Assembly: GCA_007922305.1 (NCBI GenBank)
Contig: ML677341.1
Coordinates: 71,930,690 to 71,994,689, forward strand
DNA: 64,000 bases
Reading direction: 5' to 3'
DNA from: Dermatemys mawii
Lineage: Eukaryota > Chordata > Testudines > Dermatemydidae
Shown here piece by piece: positions 45,658 to 57,629 of the stretch. A program made the translations under genes and the position numbers. Every line of letters starts with the position of its first letter. The stretch's first letter is position 1. The notes beneath the pieces are model-generated. The model searched no databases. It had not been told where the DNA came from and saw only the letters and a list, made by a program, of their open reading frames with translations.

Positions 45658-46065
45658 GCCCATAGAGATTGCCACACTGGAACAGACCAGCGGTTCATCT
45701 AATATAGGACCTGATCTCTGACTGTTCCCAATACCTGCAATTCCCTCTGACCATCCCCATTACTGCCATCCTGTGCCTTATTTTGCAACACTGATGGTAA
45801 TCAACTTGGTCTGAAGCATGGCGGCTGATAGCTCTTATCGTTTCTATCCAGCCTAGCATAACTACTGAGGTTAGTTCTATTCAGAGGAACGTCTAATCCT
45901 TTTCGGAATCTTGCTAAGCTATTTGCTGCAATATCCTCTTACACAGCAATTTCCACAGTCTAATTAGACATTTCAATCTTTTTTTCCAGTTTTTCCTTTT
46001 ATCCATTTGACATTTGCTGCCGTTTTACACCATTGAGTACTTTTTGTTCTTGGGTTAATGAACAG
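45658..46065 (-). mobile_element. CR1 LINE 3' end, old copy
   Basis: AGATTGCCACACTGGAACAG then ACCAGCGGTTCATCTAAT is the reverse complement of the same CR1 tail type as 19287. It continues through CCTGATCTCTGACTGTTCCC to TTGTTCTTGGGTTAATGAAC near 46060. Heavily diverged. Confidence 0.75.
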
Positions 46066-47679
46066 GATGTGACAGGGACGGAACATGCCAATAATTTACA
46101 CTGGGAAAAGCACATGCAACCTCCCCCAGAAAGAGGGGTGGAATCTGCAGGGGAAATGGGAAACATTCATGAAGGAAGCTTGGCCCTGGTAGGAGATGAG
46201 GAAAGAGCACCCCTCCAGTGTGCATCTGAGATATCTAAATGTCATAGGCAGAGTGGTGATTACACAGGGATAGGTGTCTTAGGAATTAGGTAGAGAGAGA
46301 TGATAACTAGCCAAGATTAGATGGATTTGGGGTTGATAGTCAGAGGTGATGAGCACCCACGCTACTACTGGAATTGTGGGTGTTTAGCACATTGGAAAAG
46401 CAGGCCTATTGTTTTCAAAGAGAGAAGGCCCTGCAGTGAAAGACCCAGGATAGGTTGAAAACAGCACATTTGGAATCAGAAGCAATTGATGCTAGGCCTA
46501 GTGATAGTCCCATGCCCCTGGGACAGAGGGGAGATTTTGGAGGGAGAATGCCATGCAGTGAGATGTAGACCAACCAATAACTAAACGAGGGGATAGTATT
46601 AGCAACCATCCTTATACCCATAACCTCCAATGATGCTATTGCCAACAAGTCCTACATGGGGGGTTCTCTCCACACCGACACACTCGCTCTCAACCTGCCA
46701 AGATCAAAGTGGGGCTGAGATCTAAAACATGGGAAAGGAAGAATCAAGCAGAGCATTGATGAGAGATGCTAAAGACAAGGTGGGATTCGTCCCGTTCACA
46801 TGAATTACAATTTCCTCCCCCTCCATCTCTGGAGGCAGCTTTCCTGATGCCAACTATTCGCAGTCAAAGAGTGAGACCACAGCAAGTCCATGCAGAATAG
46901 AGGAATGGAGGTTCCAACAAGAGGGACAATTGAGAAACAGCACCCTCCCCTTCCCCTATATTTCTGCTTCCTCTTCACAGCTTTCTGTCTACCACCACCA
47001 CGCCCCCACCCGCAGTGCTCCACTGTCTCCCTGTAGCACAAATTCTCTCCTCAAAGCTCATGTCAATGCATCCTCCAGCCCCCCACCCATTGATAGCCTT
47101 TACTCCAATTCTCTGCACTGCTCCAGGGCACTATGGCCCTTCCCCCATTCTCCCTTCTTCCTTGCCTTTCCCCTCCTCAAAGTGGCAATGCAATCTCTTT
47201 ACAGTACTGATCAGTCTAAAAGCAAAAGCACTGCTAACTAGGTTTAAAAGCAGAATCAATGCTGTAACAGAAAAGTCCATTTTAGCTCAAAGTGACAGAA
47301 GGAAAGGGCTAACAAAGACACAACAGTGAGCGTGGCAGAGAGAGACACGACGGTGCAATATTTATAGTTTCTATTACCCAGATGTAAATGGCATGATTGC
47401 CCTGCTGCAACTGACAGCTGCTGGAAGCGTCAGCAGAAAACCCTAGTGGGAATCAGGAGACTGTAATGTCCTGCATAGCTGAAGAGTTAATCCAGTGCCC
47501 AGGTACTGCTGTCTAGAAGTCCGTGATGGATTTACAACAAAAATCCAAGCATAAGTTTCAGGGTCCACATTCTTCACACCGGGACTAGAAGGACAGGAGA
47601 CAACCTGCCTCACTGACCATCCAACCCCATACTGATACAGCCATACGTGAAAAATTTGATAATTGTCTCATGCATGTTT
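46066..47679. other. Unique-looking intron
   Basis: No exon or repeat recognised. The C-rich frames at 46930-47329 are not supported as genes. Confidence 0.45.
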
Positions 47680-47955
47680 GCCCACCCACTCACACATTCT
47701 ATCATACATGCTCAATCACCCACTGCTACATCACGCACCCACCACTGCCAAAATTCATTCAGGCACCCACCCACAGACACCCGGCTTCATTCACACCCAC
47801 TCACAATTCACACCTGCTCTCTCACCATTCACAAATCCGATATTGCATACTTAGTCCTGTTCCCATCAAACACCTCCTCACATTCACAGATTCACTCACA
47901 TAAACTCCCTCAAGTCACTCATCAACTCCCTCTTGCACCCTCCTCCACGTATATG
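47680..47955. repeat. Degenerate CACTCA/CACCCA array
   Basis: A C- and A-rich strand with irregular CACCCAC, CACTCACA and CATTCACA words over about 275 bases. It produces open frames rich in H, T, S and P in all three plus-strand phases, the mark of a decayed simple repeat. Confidence 0.7.
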
Positions 47956-48305
47956 TCCTGGGCCAAATTCTCCACTGATGTAACCCACTGATTATGATCG
48001 AGTTGCGCCAGCAGAGAATTTGGCTCCCTAACTCAAAAATATAGTTGAGCACTCAGGAATTCTCCCATTATTTACACATTGACAGCACCAAGGAGCAGAA
48101 TGTCAAAACAGCTCGACTTCCACTTAGTCCGGTGCCTAAGTGGCCAGGTTTCCCAAAGAGAGGATCTGATGGGTGCTGAACTCTTCTGAAAATGTGGTCG
48201 CAAGTGCCATAATGGGAGGGGCTGGGTGCTGAGCACTTCTGAAAATCTGACCCTTATTTAAAGGCTTTAATGGGAGTGGAGTTCTTTTGAAAATCTGGCT
48301 CTTAG
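47956..48305. repeat. Two small palindromic repeat copies
   Basis: 47960-48030 (GGGCCAAATTCTCCACTGAT then GTAACCC..GAGAATTTGGCTCCC) is a 'GTAAATC' family copy with paired ends. 48110-48305 carries the GTGCTGAGCACTTCTGAAAATCTGACCC phrase type twice, of the AGGTGCCTAA family. Confidence 0.6.
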
Positions 48306-48409
48306 AGGCTCAGGCAAGTCAGGGCCCCATCGCGCCAGACACCATGCACATAGATGGCGAAGGCAGCTCCTTCCCAAAAAGGGTTAAAGACTACTGATGG
48401 ACAACATTG

Positions 48410-48615
48410 TTTGGGCTAGTAATAAATTCTCCACAAAAATACCATTCTGGGGCAACCAAAACTATTTGCAAATTCAGGTCAAATTTAGCAAGTAATTTCA
48501 GCCCAATACAAAAAAATTAGGAAAATTTCTGAAAAAAATGGAAACCGTTCATTCTGACATTTTCTAAACAAACCATTTTGGCCACTGAACCGAATAATCA
48601 ATTATTTGCTCAGCT
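48410..48615. repeat. AT-rich 'AAAACATTTT' repeat, copy 3
   Basis: CAACCAAAACTATTTGCAAA, AAATGGAAACCGTTCATTCTG and ACAAACCATTTTGGCC words. It ends TTATTTGCTCAGCTCT, like the edges of other copies. Confidence 0.5.
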
Positions 48616-51600
48616 CTATCAAAGGCAAGACATAACAGATGGATGAGACAAGTGGAGGGAGGAAGGACGAAGGAACGACAACAGGATGTTTCCATACAGA
48701 CTAGCTATGCGCACAATTCACAGATGTAGCAAGCTCATGCTTCTCAACAGATCTGGGTGGAGAAAAGTCATTCCACTCTGCGGAGGATTTTAATATCTTG
48801 AAATTTGGGTTTGGTCCAGTCTGGAATGGAAACCAAACAGTGTTAAATTCTCCACAGACGGGAATGGCACCTGGCCTCCAGGGCAGCCTGCCTGGTGGGC
48901 TGCTCTAGATTCACAGACTCAGAAAGCCTTGGGAGCTTTGACTCCTGAGGAGCTGTCAGCCAGGACTCTCAGAGCTTCTAGATTCTCAGTGCCCTGTCAA
49001 CCTGCCAAGAGGGCTGCAGAGGAGCTGGACAGGTGAGCTGGCTGGAAACCAGGCAGGTTTCTGACGGAACCTTGCCTGGGCTCTGTCAGATGAGGTCAAA
49101 TCAAAACATCTCCATGGAAGGTTTCAATTGTGATGATTTGTCAAATTCCAACAAAAAAAAATATTGCACCAGAATTTTTCCAACCTGTTTTAGTTCTCAG
49201 TCAAGTGTGGAGCTTTCAATCTTTTTCACACCAGGACCAGCCTGCAATCTCCCATCCCATCTGTTTGAGATCTAGCCTGGACCTCTTCCCATTTAGCAAT
49301 ACCAGAAGGGAAGGCTACTCATCACCCTCCCTTGACACCTGAGTGCTACCCCCCAGGATGAGAAAGCATACAGTACGCCAGTCAGTAGAACAAATCACAA
49401 GCACATTCCTGCATTCAGCTAGCTCACCCATTTTCTCCTTCCACTGTTAGTGCCTCAGAACCAGATTTGTTATCTCAGTCACATAGGGGTAAATCTGGAA
49501 TAACTTCACTTAACTCTGTTTATGTTCTTATGTGGCACTCATCTCTGTAGTGCCACAGGTGTTCTGGATTCACATCAGTGTAAATTAGGTCAGAATTTAA
49601 ACTGTCTCTAGAGAAGGATTTTCTGCAAAAGTGTACAAACAATAGTACCTCACAGAATCATTAGCAAGCAAATAAATTCCATGTCACAAAGGGATCACAC
49701 CAAAGAAAGAAACCACGCTTCCAGCTCATCTGATTGTTATAGCTAGGAGTGCATGCCACTTGATAGCCTGCATCTAAATTAATCAGATGATTGTTATATT
49801 CTCCAAGATTAAGGCAGTCACTGCTATAAATCATATTATTAATCCCCATTATTCCTTCTAAAGCCCCCCCAGGAGAAAACATGGTCTGCCACTGAACACC
49901 AAGATATTGATAACATTCTGATTTGCCAAGAGCCATTACGAAATCTCTCAGAAGAATTTGGGTGCAGGAATAACATGGAGGCATTTACAGGAACATTAGT
50001 CAAATCAGACAGACCTCGCAATCCATTTAACCAAGTCCCCTTTCCAAAGAGGGGAAACAGAAGTAAACACAGAGCATTGAAATCAAATCCATGCAGCTCC
50101 ATAGGCACTAGCCCCTCTCATATCATTTCAGGTGCTGACATTGCATCTGTTTCTTCTTTTTAAAAAAAAATCATGTGATGGGCCAGATTAAAAGCCCTTG
50201 AGACCTGAATTTCTCCCCAAGAGAAGTACAACACTGCCAGTGACTGTGGAAGACTCCTCCACAGCAGCCCACTAACATGCTCCACCCTGATCAGATAGGG
50301 CCACCTCCAGTCATGAGATGATAGTTCAGTATTGTTGCCCATTCAAGTTCTTGGCCTTTCTAAAGGCAGAGGACTACTGTGATCTTATTTTCCAAACGGA
50401 AAACGGGACATCACATGGGGCTAGCCCGAGCCCCGCTACCCATGTGGGGTTGGCCCAAGCTCTGCCTTGGTGTTGCTGCCCTCTCCTCTCCCCATTTGTG
50501 TGAGGCTGGCATCACTACTCACCTGAGTCCTCCCTGCCCCCATGCACCCCACTTTTATGACAAAAGGGGGAATTTGTCCCCTTTGCTCTTGCCAACTGAT
50601 CAGTCCCTGGGTAGAAGTAGCCCCTGGAAATTGTGTTAAGAGTCTCATTGAGCTCTATGTAAAAAAAGATTCCGGCAAACATGCCTATGGGTGGCAGGAG
50701 TTGCCCTGTCCACATGGGATAGAATAACTCCTGCCTGTCAAGTGCTGGCATAGAATAAAGTCCCATATTTTAATCGACCACTTCCCTGTAGCCCTGACCT
50801 CAGGACATTAGCACACTAATGACCCTTTGAAAGATATACCACGATCATCCTGCAGAGGCCTGGGGAGTCCCTGGCTCGATCACCCCAAAGAAAAATTCTG
50901 AAGCATTTGCCCTTTCTGTCCTCTCACCTCTACCAACTAACCAGATTAGAGAGAATTCCTCAGCCCCCATGATGAGTTCTGGGGCTGTGACCTTAACATG
51001 CTGCTGAGCTCCTGGCATCTCCTGGAATCTCTGTACAGTAAGTGGAAAGAAAAATTCCATTGTTGTTTCTCTGCAGATGAGATGTTTAATGTGGGAAGCT
51101 GGTTCATGATCTTCAGGGTTAAACCTGTCTGGATGGGGACAGCATTGAAAACTAGGTCCCTACAGGTTATCAGCCATGAGTAAAGCAGGTAGATGCAGAA
51201 ACACAGCCCATTAGGAGTTGGATTTTTTCCACTGTTTTAATTTGTTTGTTTTAAGTATTTGGCTGGTTTATTTTAGTTCCATGCTGACGACTGGGTCTGG
51301 ATTTTCCTTTGTTGTGCGAATATATTTTTAAGACAGTGATAAGTCTGGCTTGAGCACTTTTTAAAAATGTCCTTTATAAAAACCAAACTTCAATAAATAA
51401 ATCAACTCATTCCCCTGCCCACAGACTAAGGCACAGGTTTGAGTCCCTAGGTACAAGGACAGCCCAGTTGCTGAGCAGACTCACCGTATCTGTCCTGGGA
51501 ATTGTAAAAATCCACTTATTCAGGTGGATGTAGTTTTATAGATGAGGTTAGTAGCACGGCTTATTAATGAGATTGCCTGACAATTCCCATTAAAAGACCC

Positions 51601-52150
51601 TGTTTTCAGTTTCTTATCACTTAGCCAAACTTTAACCATTCCAGCTGAAATTTTCCATATGAGTTTGCCTCAGGCTGAATATTTCTTCAATATTTCAACA
51701 AAAGCAATTCAGCTGTTTCCAAGAATGAGGCTAGAGGAAAATACATTGTTTTCCCCATCTTCACAAATTCTTGAGACCTTTTTCTTTGAAAAGCTCTGGC
51801 TCTTCCATGCTTTGGAGCAGGGATTTGAAATTTGATCAGGGGATGGCTTCTGTGTCAGGGATGTGGCTTCTCCCACCCCTGTGAAAATCTGCCCAAATTT
51901 GGTCAAGTTATAAGACTTTGAAAAACCACGATTCACATATGCTCTGTAGAGACTTGCTACAGCTTCACAGCTAAACACATCAAATATTCCAGCCATACTG
52001 AACATGTTCCAGACAAGAGCTGAGCAAGATGACTGTCCCTGAAATTGCAGTTCTGGAGGTGGGCTGGACCAGTGCCAGATCTGAGTATGGGCACCAGAAG
52101 TGACAGCAAGAAGACACTCTCTCATGCTGTCAATGCCCCACCTTCCACTT
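48616..52150. other. Intron, mostly unrecognised
   Basis: 49480-49610 is a weak 'GTAAATC' family copy (GGGGTAAATCTGGAATAACT..CAGTGTAAATTAGGTCAGAATTT). About 51560-51970 reads like a dispersed repeat known to me from turtle sequence (TTTCAGTTTCTTATCACTTA then GCCAAACTTTAACCATT), family unknown. No exon. Confidence 0.45.
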
Positions 52151-52158
52151 GGCCCAGA

Positions 52159-52282
52159 TAGGGTGACCAGACACAAATGTGAAAAATCGGGACAGGGGAT
52201 GGGGGGGGGGTAGTTTCTTATATAAGAAAAAGATCCAAAAATCAGGACTGTCCCTATAAAATCAGGACATCTGGTCATCCTA
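52159..52282. mobile_element. MITE with perfect 8-bp duplication (TAGGGTGACC ends)
   Basis: Termini TAGGGTGACCAGA and TCTGGTCATCCTA. The flanks are identical, GGCCCAGA at 52151-52158 and 52283-52290. The interior pairs GAAAAATCGGGACAGG with AATCAGGACTGTCCC-type text. The size of the duplication suggests hAT. Confidence 0.9.
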
Positions 52283-52527
52283 GGCCCAGATAGTGTGAAT
52301 GAGGAAGCTACCTGATTCAAATCCAGGGAGGACAAGATCTGGATCTGGGAGGGGTCAGGAAATAAACAGGGATAAGAAGTGTTGGACGAGAGGGGGACAG
52401 ATTGGGACTGGAGGTGGGGTGTGGAGATGGAAACTGGGAGAGCGAGTTGCAGCAGTGGGGAACTGGAAATGGCTCGGCAAGCCAACGGGAACCGGGATGA
52501 GAAACATGATGGGTGGCGACTGGTGTA

Positions 52528-52583
52528 GTAGGAAGAGAGCCGGAGACATAAGCCTGGGTTTATGTCTCAGGCTCTCTTCCTAC
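52528..52583. repeat. 24-bp-arm hairpin
   Basis: Arm 52528-52551 (GTAGGAAGAGAGCC...) pairs with 52560-52583 (...GGCTCTCTTCCTAC) at 23 of 24 positions across an 8-base loop. It is not part of any element I recognise. Confidence 0.92.
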
Positions 52584-53394
52584 GACTGGAACTGACTAGG
52601 TAAGGAGAATGGGACTGGGCAAGCAGCTACGATCAGGAAAAGACAGGACAGGGACAGGTTGGAGAGGAGGAGGTAGATGAGTCTGTGCCTACTAGGGCCC
52701 ACTCTCCTCCAGAGCGTGGAGTGGAATCAAAGATTCCTAAGTCTCATTGTTCCTCTGCTGTCAGCAAATACCAGGGAAACCCAAATGTGTCATCCTCCTC
52801 TAGTGCTGGTCTTCATGGAAAATGACAAGCTACTATTGCTATTAATTACTCCATTTGCTCAAGGGGCAGAGGTCTGAGAAGTTGACCTAAGGGGTTCCGA
52901 CCCTGCTGAGGTACCATGTAGGTGTCAGTATGATGCTACATGATGGAATTTGTTTTCTCAGTTTGCTTTTCTAAAACCATAGGAAATTACACACAACAAA
53001 CTACATTAAAAGAACAGTATTAAAGTTGCAAAGTCAACCACTGAGAAGTTAGGAAATGCCAGAATTAAACCTATGTCACCTTAATTTTACCCTTTTGTGC
53101 ATATGCATCATGAGACAGGCTTTAATTACATGATCACATACTGTTTTTTTTCACAGGATCTCTGCCTCATTCAGTGCACAAGTCCTGCTCTGGGGATGAG
53201 TCAGGGTTGTGTGGTTAAGGAGACTGTTGTCTCTGGTACCCCTGCTTCATTTGTTGCAAAAGCTGGAAGGCATGTAGTGAAAGAGATAGGAGATTACAAG
53301 AGAAAGGATCATCTCACGGTTAAGTGCTGTCACATGCTAAGTATGGTAAAAAATCAGGTCCAAGGACTTTCAAACCGGACATCCAAATTTAGTG
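52584..53394. other. No recognised feature
   Basis: Unique-looking intron. Confidence 0.4.
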
Positions 53395-53565
53395 GACACT
53401 TTTAATCTCTCTGTGTCTCAGTTTCCGAGATGTAAAATGTGAATAACACCCTCTCGTCTCACGGGGTGGGAGGAGGGGAGTTGTGAAAGTAAATTCATTT
53501 ATGTTTGTGAAGCCCTCAGATACTATAGTGCTGAGAGCCATAGAAAAGCCCACAAAGAAATTAAT
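53395..53565 (+). mobile_element. MIR-type SINE, 3' half
   Basis: CTCTGTGTCTCAGTTTCCGA then GATGTAAAATGTGAATAACA, followed by TGAAAGTAAATTCATTTATG and GCCCTCAGATACTATAGTGC, match the end of MIR-type SINEs as they occur in turtles. Confidence 0.7.
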
Positions 53566-54180
53566 AATTCTGTCTTCAAAGCAGGTTGGACTACTGAATA
53601 GTAAATAAGGCTGAGGGCCACATACTGAACAGCTGGGAGAAAACAAAATATTGAGCACTATCCATCCTGTGCACTGAATGAGGCAGGAGTCCTGTCAATA
53701 AAACAGTAAGTGATTGTGTGTGCAATTAAAGACTGTATCATAATGCACAGAGACCTGTTTGGAAACATAATGAGAGTTCCTCTGCTCTCCCAACTTTCAT
53801 CCACCCACCCGTACACTTTGTTCCCTGCTATCTTATTAATTAATTATTATCTAGTTGGGTGAGTTCAGCACCTAGGAGTCCCAGTCATGTACCAGGAGCT
53901 CATTGAGCTAGGTGCGGAATGAACCCGGAACAAAATACAGAAGTTCTCCCCATTTGCCCAGATCCTCCAGCTTAGACCTGCTTTGCAGTCTACAGACCTT
54001 CCCTTTCTGTGTCCTTCCCAATGCTAGTCTGTGGTGCACAATTACTGGAGCTCCCAGCTCCCACCTGCTCTGCAGCATCACAGAGACAGTAGCTGGGGCC
54101 AAAAACGTTCCTTTGGCTCATCCCTTTGACTTCTCCACTTCTGTTTGCATTTTGCAACATGAATCCCATTAATATCTTTT
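53566..54180. other. No recognised feature
   Basis: Unique-looking intron. Confidence 0.4.
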
Positions 54181-54324
54181 CAGAGTAGCAGCAGTAGTCT
54201 GTATCCGCAAAAGGAACGAGGAGTACTTGTGGCACCTTAGAGACTAAACAATTTATTTAGGCATAACTTCTGTGGGCTACAGCCCACTTCATCAGATTCA
54301 TAGAATGGAACATACAGTAGGAAG

Positions 54325-54364
<40 letters not shown>

Positions 54365-54500
54365 GAGAGAGAGAGAACACGAAAAAGTGGAAGTTGCCGT
54401 ACCAACTCTAAGAGGCTAATTAAGATGAACTATTGTCAGCAGGACAAAACTTGATATCTTTTGTAGCCTGCTCTTCAGTTTCTGCAGGTATGGAGTCTTG
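54181..54500 (-). repeat. Dispersed repeat with internal (TA)n and (GA)n
   Basis: TTTCAGAGTAGCAGCAGTAG then TCTGTATCCGCAAAAGGAAC, TACTTGTGGCACCTTAGAGA and CTACAGCCCACTTCATCAGA are landmarks of a very abundant reptile repeat. I recall it well but cannot assign its class (possibly Penelope-like). A (TA)n microsatellite (54328-54358) and a (GA)n (54364-54376) follow, then more of the same repeat to about 54500. Confidence 0.7.
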
Positions 54501-55149
54501 ATCAACCTATAATTACTGGGGACAGAGGATGAGCTAACCTAACCTTTCACCGGAAGCAGATGAAAGATCTGAATATGTAGATAATTTCTGACAGGAAAAC
54601 ATCGGTTAATGTTTGCTTTTAACTCTTTTTTCACATTGCAGACTTTGAGCCAGAAGCAAAAAATACCAAAACCCACATGCAAAGGTTGTTCAGTGTTCTC
54701 CACCCAAATGAAAAAGAGGCAACTGTAATGAGAAGCAAAACTTCTCATTCAGAACAAAAGTACAGAGAGCAGCCCTGTCCTGTGCTTATCCAACCCCGCC
54801 CCCAACAAAAACCTATCAATGAAGTGGAAAAACCTTCTATGAGCAGGCTTCCCAATCTTCTCTGTAAACACAGTGCACACATCTTTTGCGGATTTGGCTT
54901 TATTAATATCTAAGATAAACGGCTGCTCAAAACCTCCCTAACATTCCTGTCTCTAGAACCCCCCTCTCGGGACTGCTCAGCCCACACCCAAGCTCGTCTC
55001 CCTCCAGAGGGCCACTCCCACTTCTCTTGTATCTACATCCTCAGTGAATCAGTAGAACTCACTTGACTCTTTCCCAGCAGGGTTAACACCTGATAACAGG
55101 CCAGAGCATTTCAGGTAACACTGCCAGCATGTTACACCTATTGAACAGA
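54501..55149. other. No recognised feature
   Basis: Unique-looking intron. Confidence 0.4.
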
Positions 55150-55530
55150 GCTGGTCACGAATTATCCAACAAAACATTTTTTGGCAAAAAATGTCAATTT
55201 GTCAAAACCTAAACCATTGAAAGGAAAGGGTTGGTTTAGACTAATGTCTCAATTCAAAAAGTGTGTGAAAAAACATTCAAAATGGCCTTCATGTCCCATT
55301 TCAACATTTTCTAAAGATGATGTTTTGTTTTTCAATTCCAAATAACTCCTTTTGAAATTGTTCTTATGTTTTTTAAAAGATCAAAATTGAAACAGTTTTG
55401 AAAATTCTTGAAGCAAAATGTTTTGATTGACACAATCTGAAATTTGTTTCCAGATTATCAGTTCATGAAAGATTTCAACATTTCAACATTCTGTCCTATT
55501 TCATGATGGGAAAAGATTTTGACATCTCTA
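55150..55530. repeat. AT-rich 'AAAACATTTT' repeat, copy 4 (longest)
   Basis: GAGCTGGTCACGAATTATCC at the left edge, then dense CAAAACATTTTTTGG, GTCAATTTGTCAAAACC, TTTCAACATTTTCTAAAG, GAAACAGTTTTGAAAATTC and AAGCAAAATGTTTTGATTG words, with TTTTGACATCTCTAGTGC at the right. Many short inverted pairs. Confidence 0.6.
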
Positions 55531-56939
55531 GTGCTCTCAAGGGACAGGAAAATCTTTTCTCACCCAGCTCTACTGTTACGAAATCTAGTCCATCCTCATC
55601 GCCATAGATTTTTTCTCATCACCACCAGCAAATGCAAAATTTTCCCCTACAATATATCCTTTGTCCAATCCAGTTGTAAATTACCCTCCATCTATTCTCC
55701 CTCCCTGGTGAACAGCTTCAGCTGCAAGGAGCAATCCTGGGTTAGGAATTAACATATTAATTAAGAAAGTGCCTTGAAGAAGGGATGAGAGAGAGAGAGA
55801 AACAGAGAAATGAGGCAGATGGGGAGAGAATAACAAAGGGAAGATATAATGAAGAAGGATGCAGAAGCAAAGCTCAGAAGGAAAAATGCCTTTCCTCAGG
55901 AATTTGTGCTACTTTAAACAGTTCAATGGGAAGGAGAGATGAAAGAGAAAAAAGAAAGGAGGTGGGAGAAATGAGATGTTTCTTCTGTTTTGAAACAAGA
56001 TTTATTTTTCCTGTAAAAAAAGAAATCACCTATGCAAAGAGAGATGGGAGGCAGAGAGAGAGATGGAAGTAAGAAAGACAAGGCCAGTGGAGAATAGTCA
56101 GCAAGAAAGAGCACAATATACAGTGGGCACACTTGGATGCATAAGGCCCACCCCCAAAGCTGAAATTCCAGCATTTCAGTGCACAGTTCTTTGCTCTGTG
56201 ACTATTCACCTGGGAACAAAAAGTCACATCCCTGCAGGTCTGTCTCCAGAATGTTCTCCTTGTTTTCAAATGGGTGGTTAGTGAATTGCAGTACTGGATT
56301 GACAGCTTTGGAGAAACCCTGAAATTATCCACAAAACAGGGACAGCTGGGGCAGTAGCAACACAAGCTTCCCCCTCAAATCAACCTTTGTCAATCAATGG
56401 GCCTGAGCCCTCACCTGGAGAGACCACTTCCAAGAGCAAAACAAAAGTTCATTTTCCACACTCCATCTCTCTTCTGAGTGTACCAACAATGAGGGAGCCC
56501 ATTAGCACCAAATGTGATGGGGGAAGGTTGCATCATTGCCAGTGACTCCACCCATCTCAGAATTAATTCTATTATTTTGCTCCCTAACCACTTATGAACT
56601 CAGTTATGTTTGTCCCCAAACCCTTTTTAAACTAAGTCCCTTCCACCCACTCACCTGTACAAATTAGCCAGCCCCCATGTGCTCAGCAGCAGGGTGGAAA
56701 AATTATTATTATTTCTAGGGAGAGAGATTTTGCTGGTTCTTTTAGGACAGAAGAGTGAGAGGTAGAAGTCATGTCTCCTGGTTCCTCCCACCAACCCAAA
56801 TCTCTTTCATAATGATTCAAGGCCTGTTCCTCTAGGATAACCAACAGCTGTTGGGAGACTGGAAGACCTCACTTCTCCCCTTCCTGTTTGCACCTCCCCA
56901 ATCCTTTCACACTTCCCCCCATTTGAGCACATGTTGCTT
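55531..56939. other. Purine-rich, otherwise unrecognised intron
   Basis: 55780-55985 and 56035-56090 are GA-rich (GAGAGAGAGAAACAGAGAAA). The open frames of E, R and K codons there are by-products. No exon. Confidence 0.45.
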
Positions 56940-57300
56940 ACCGTAAGTTCATAGGCACAGAAACTAGGAGCGTGGGGGTGCAACAGCACCCCCAGCTTAC
57001 TCCCAGGGTTCCGGACACCGGCAACAGTTCCTAGCCCCACGCCCAGGCTCTGCTCTCGGCCCTGACTGCCAGAACTGGCTCCCAGTCCTGTGCCCGGGGC
57101 TTCGCTTCTGGCCCCGGCTCCCAACCCCACACCCGGGACTCCACTCCTGGCCCTGCATCTGGGGTCCTGGCTGATGGGCCCACACCCACTCCAAGCTATG
57201 GCCCCAGCCTCAGCCCTCTTACCCTTGTCCCCCCATCCCAGAGCCATGGCTCTGAGGTGCAGGGAACATGGATAGGGTAAGTGGGGGGCATGAGGTAAAA
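56940..57300. repeat. GC-rich minisatellite-like stretch
   Basis: GGGGGTGCAACAGCACCCCC at 56976-56995 is a short palindrome. From 57020 to 57160 a unit of about 39 bases is repeated about three times with changes (GGCTCCCAGTCCTGTGCCCG / GGCTCCCAACCCCACACCCG). The frames on the minus strand are products of this. Confidence 0.6.
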
Positions 57301-57629
57301 AATTTCCAGTTTCCAGCACCACTTCCTAAGTCCTTGTGCTTTGCCCAGGGAGCTTGCTGAGGCATGCAGACTTACTGACAAACAGCACTCCCCACCCCAC
57401 TCCTCCGTGGGGCATTGGCTCACTTAAAAGCCATAGTACCACCTACAATACTGAGTCACCTCCTTCTCTTGCTGTAGCATCTGGATTGCCCTCAATGGTC
57501 TCCCATCCAAATATCACAGCCCAAAGTACTGTGAGTGAAGGCTACATGAATTTTATAGTATCCCTGGTTGAATTTGCCTCACAAACCAGCGCAGGCCCGG
57601 ATCGAGTACGTTTTTACCCTAGATCTTCA

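Noticed and set aside
51709..52485. 258-codon open frame on the minus strand
   Set aside because: It runs through a 124-bp MITE with perfect target duplications and into a probable dispersed repeat. There is no domain, and its start lies just before an unrelated hairpin.
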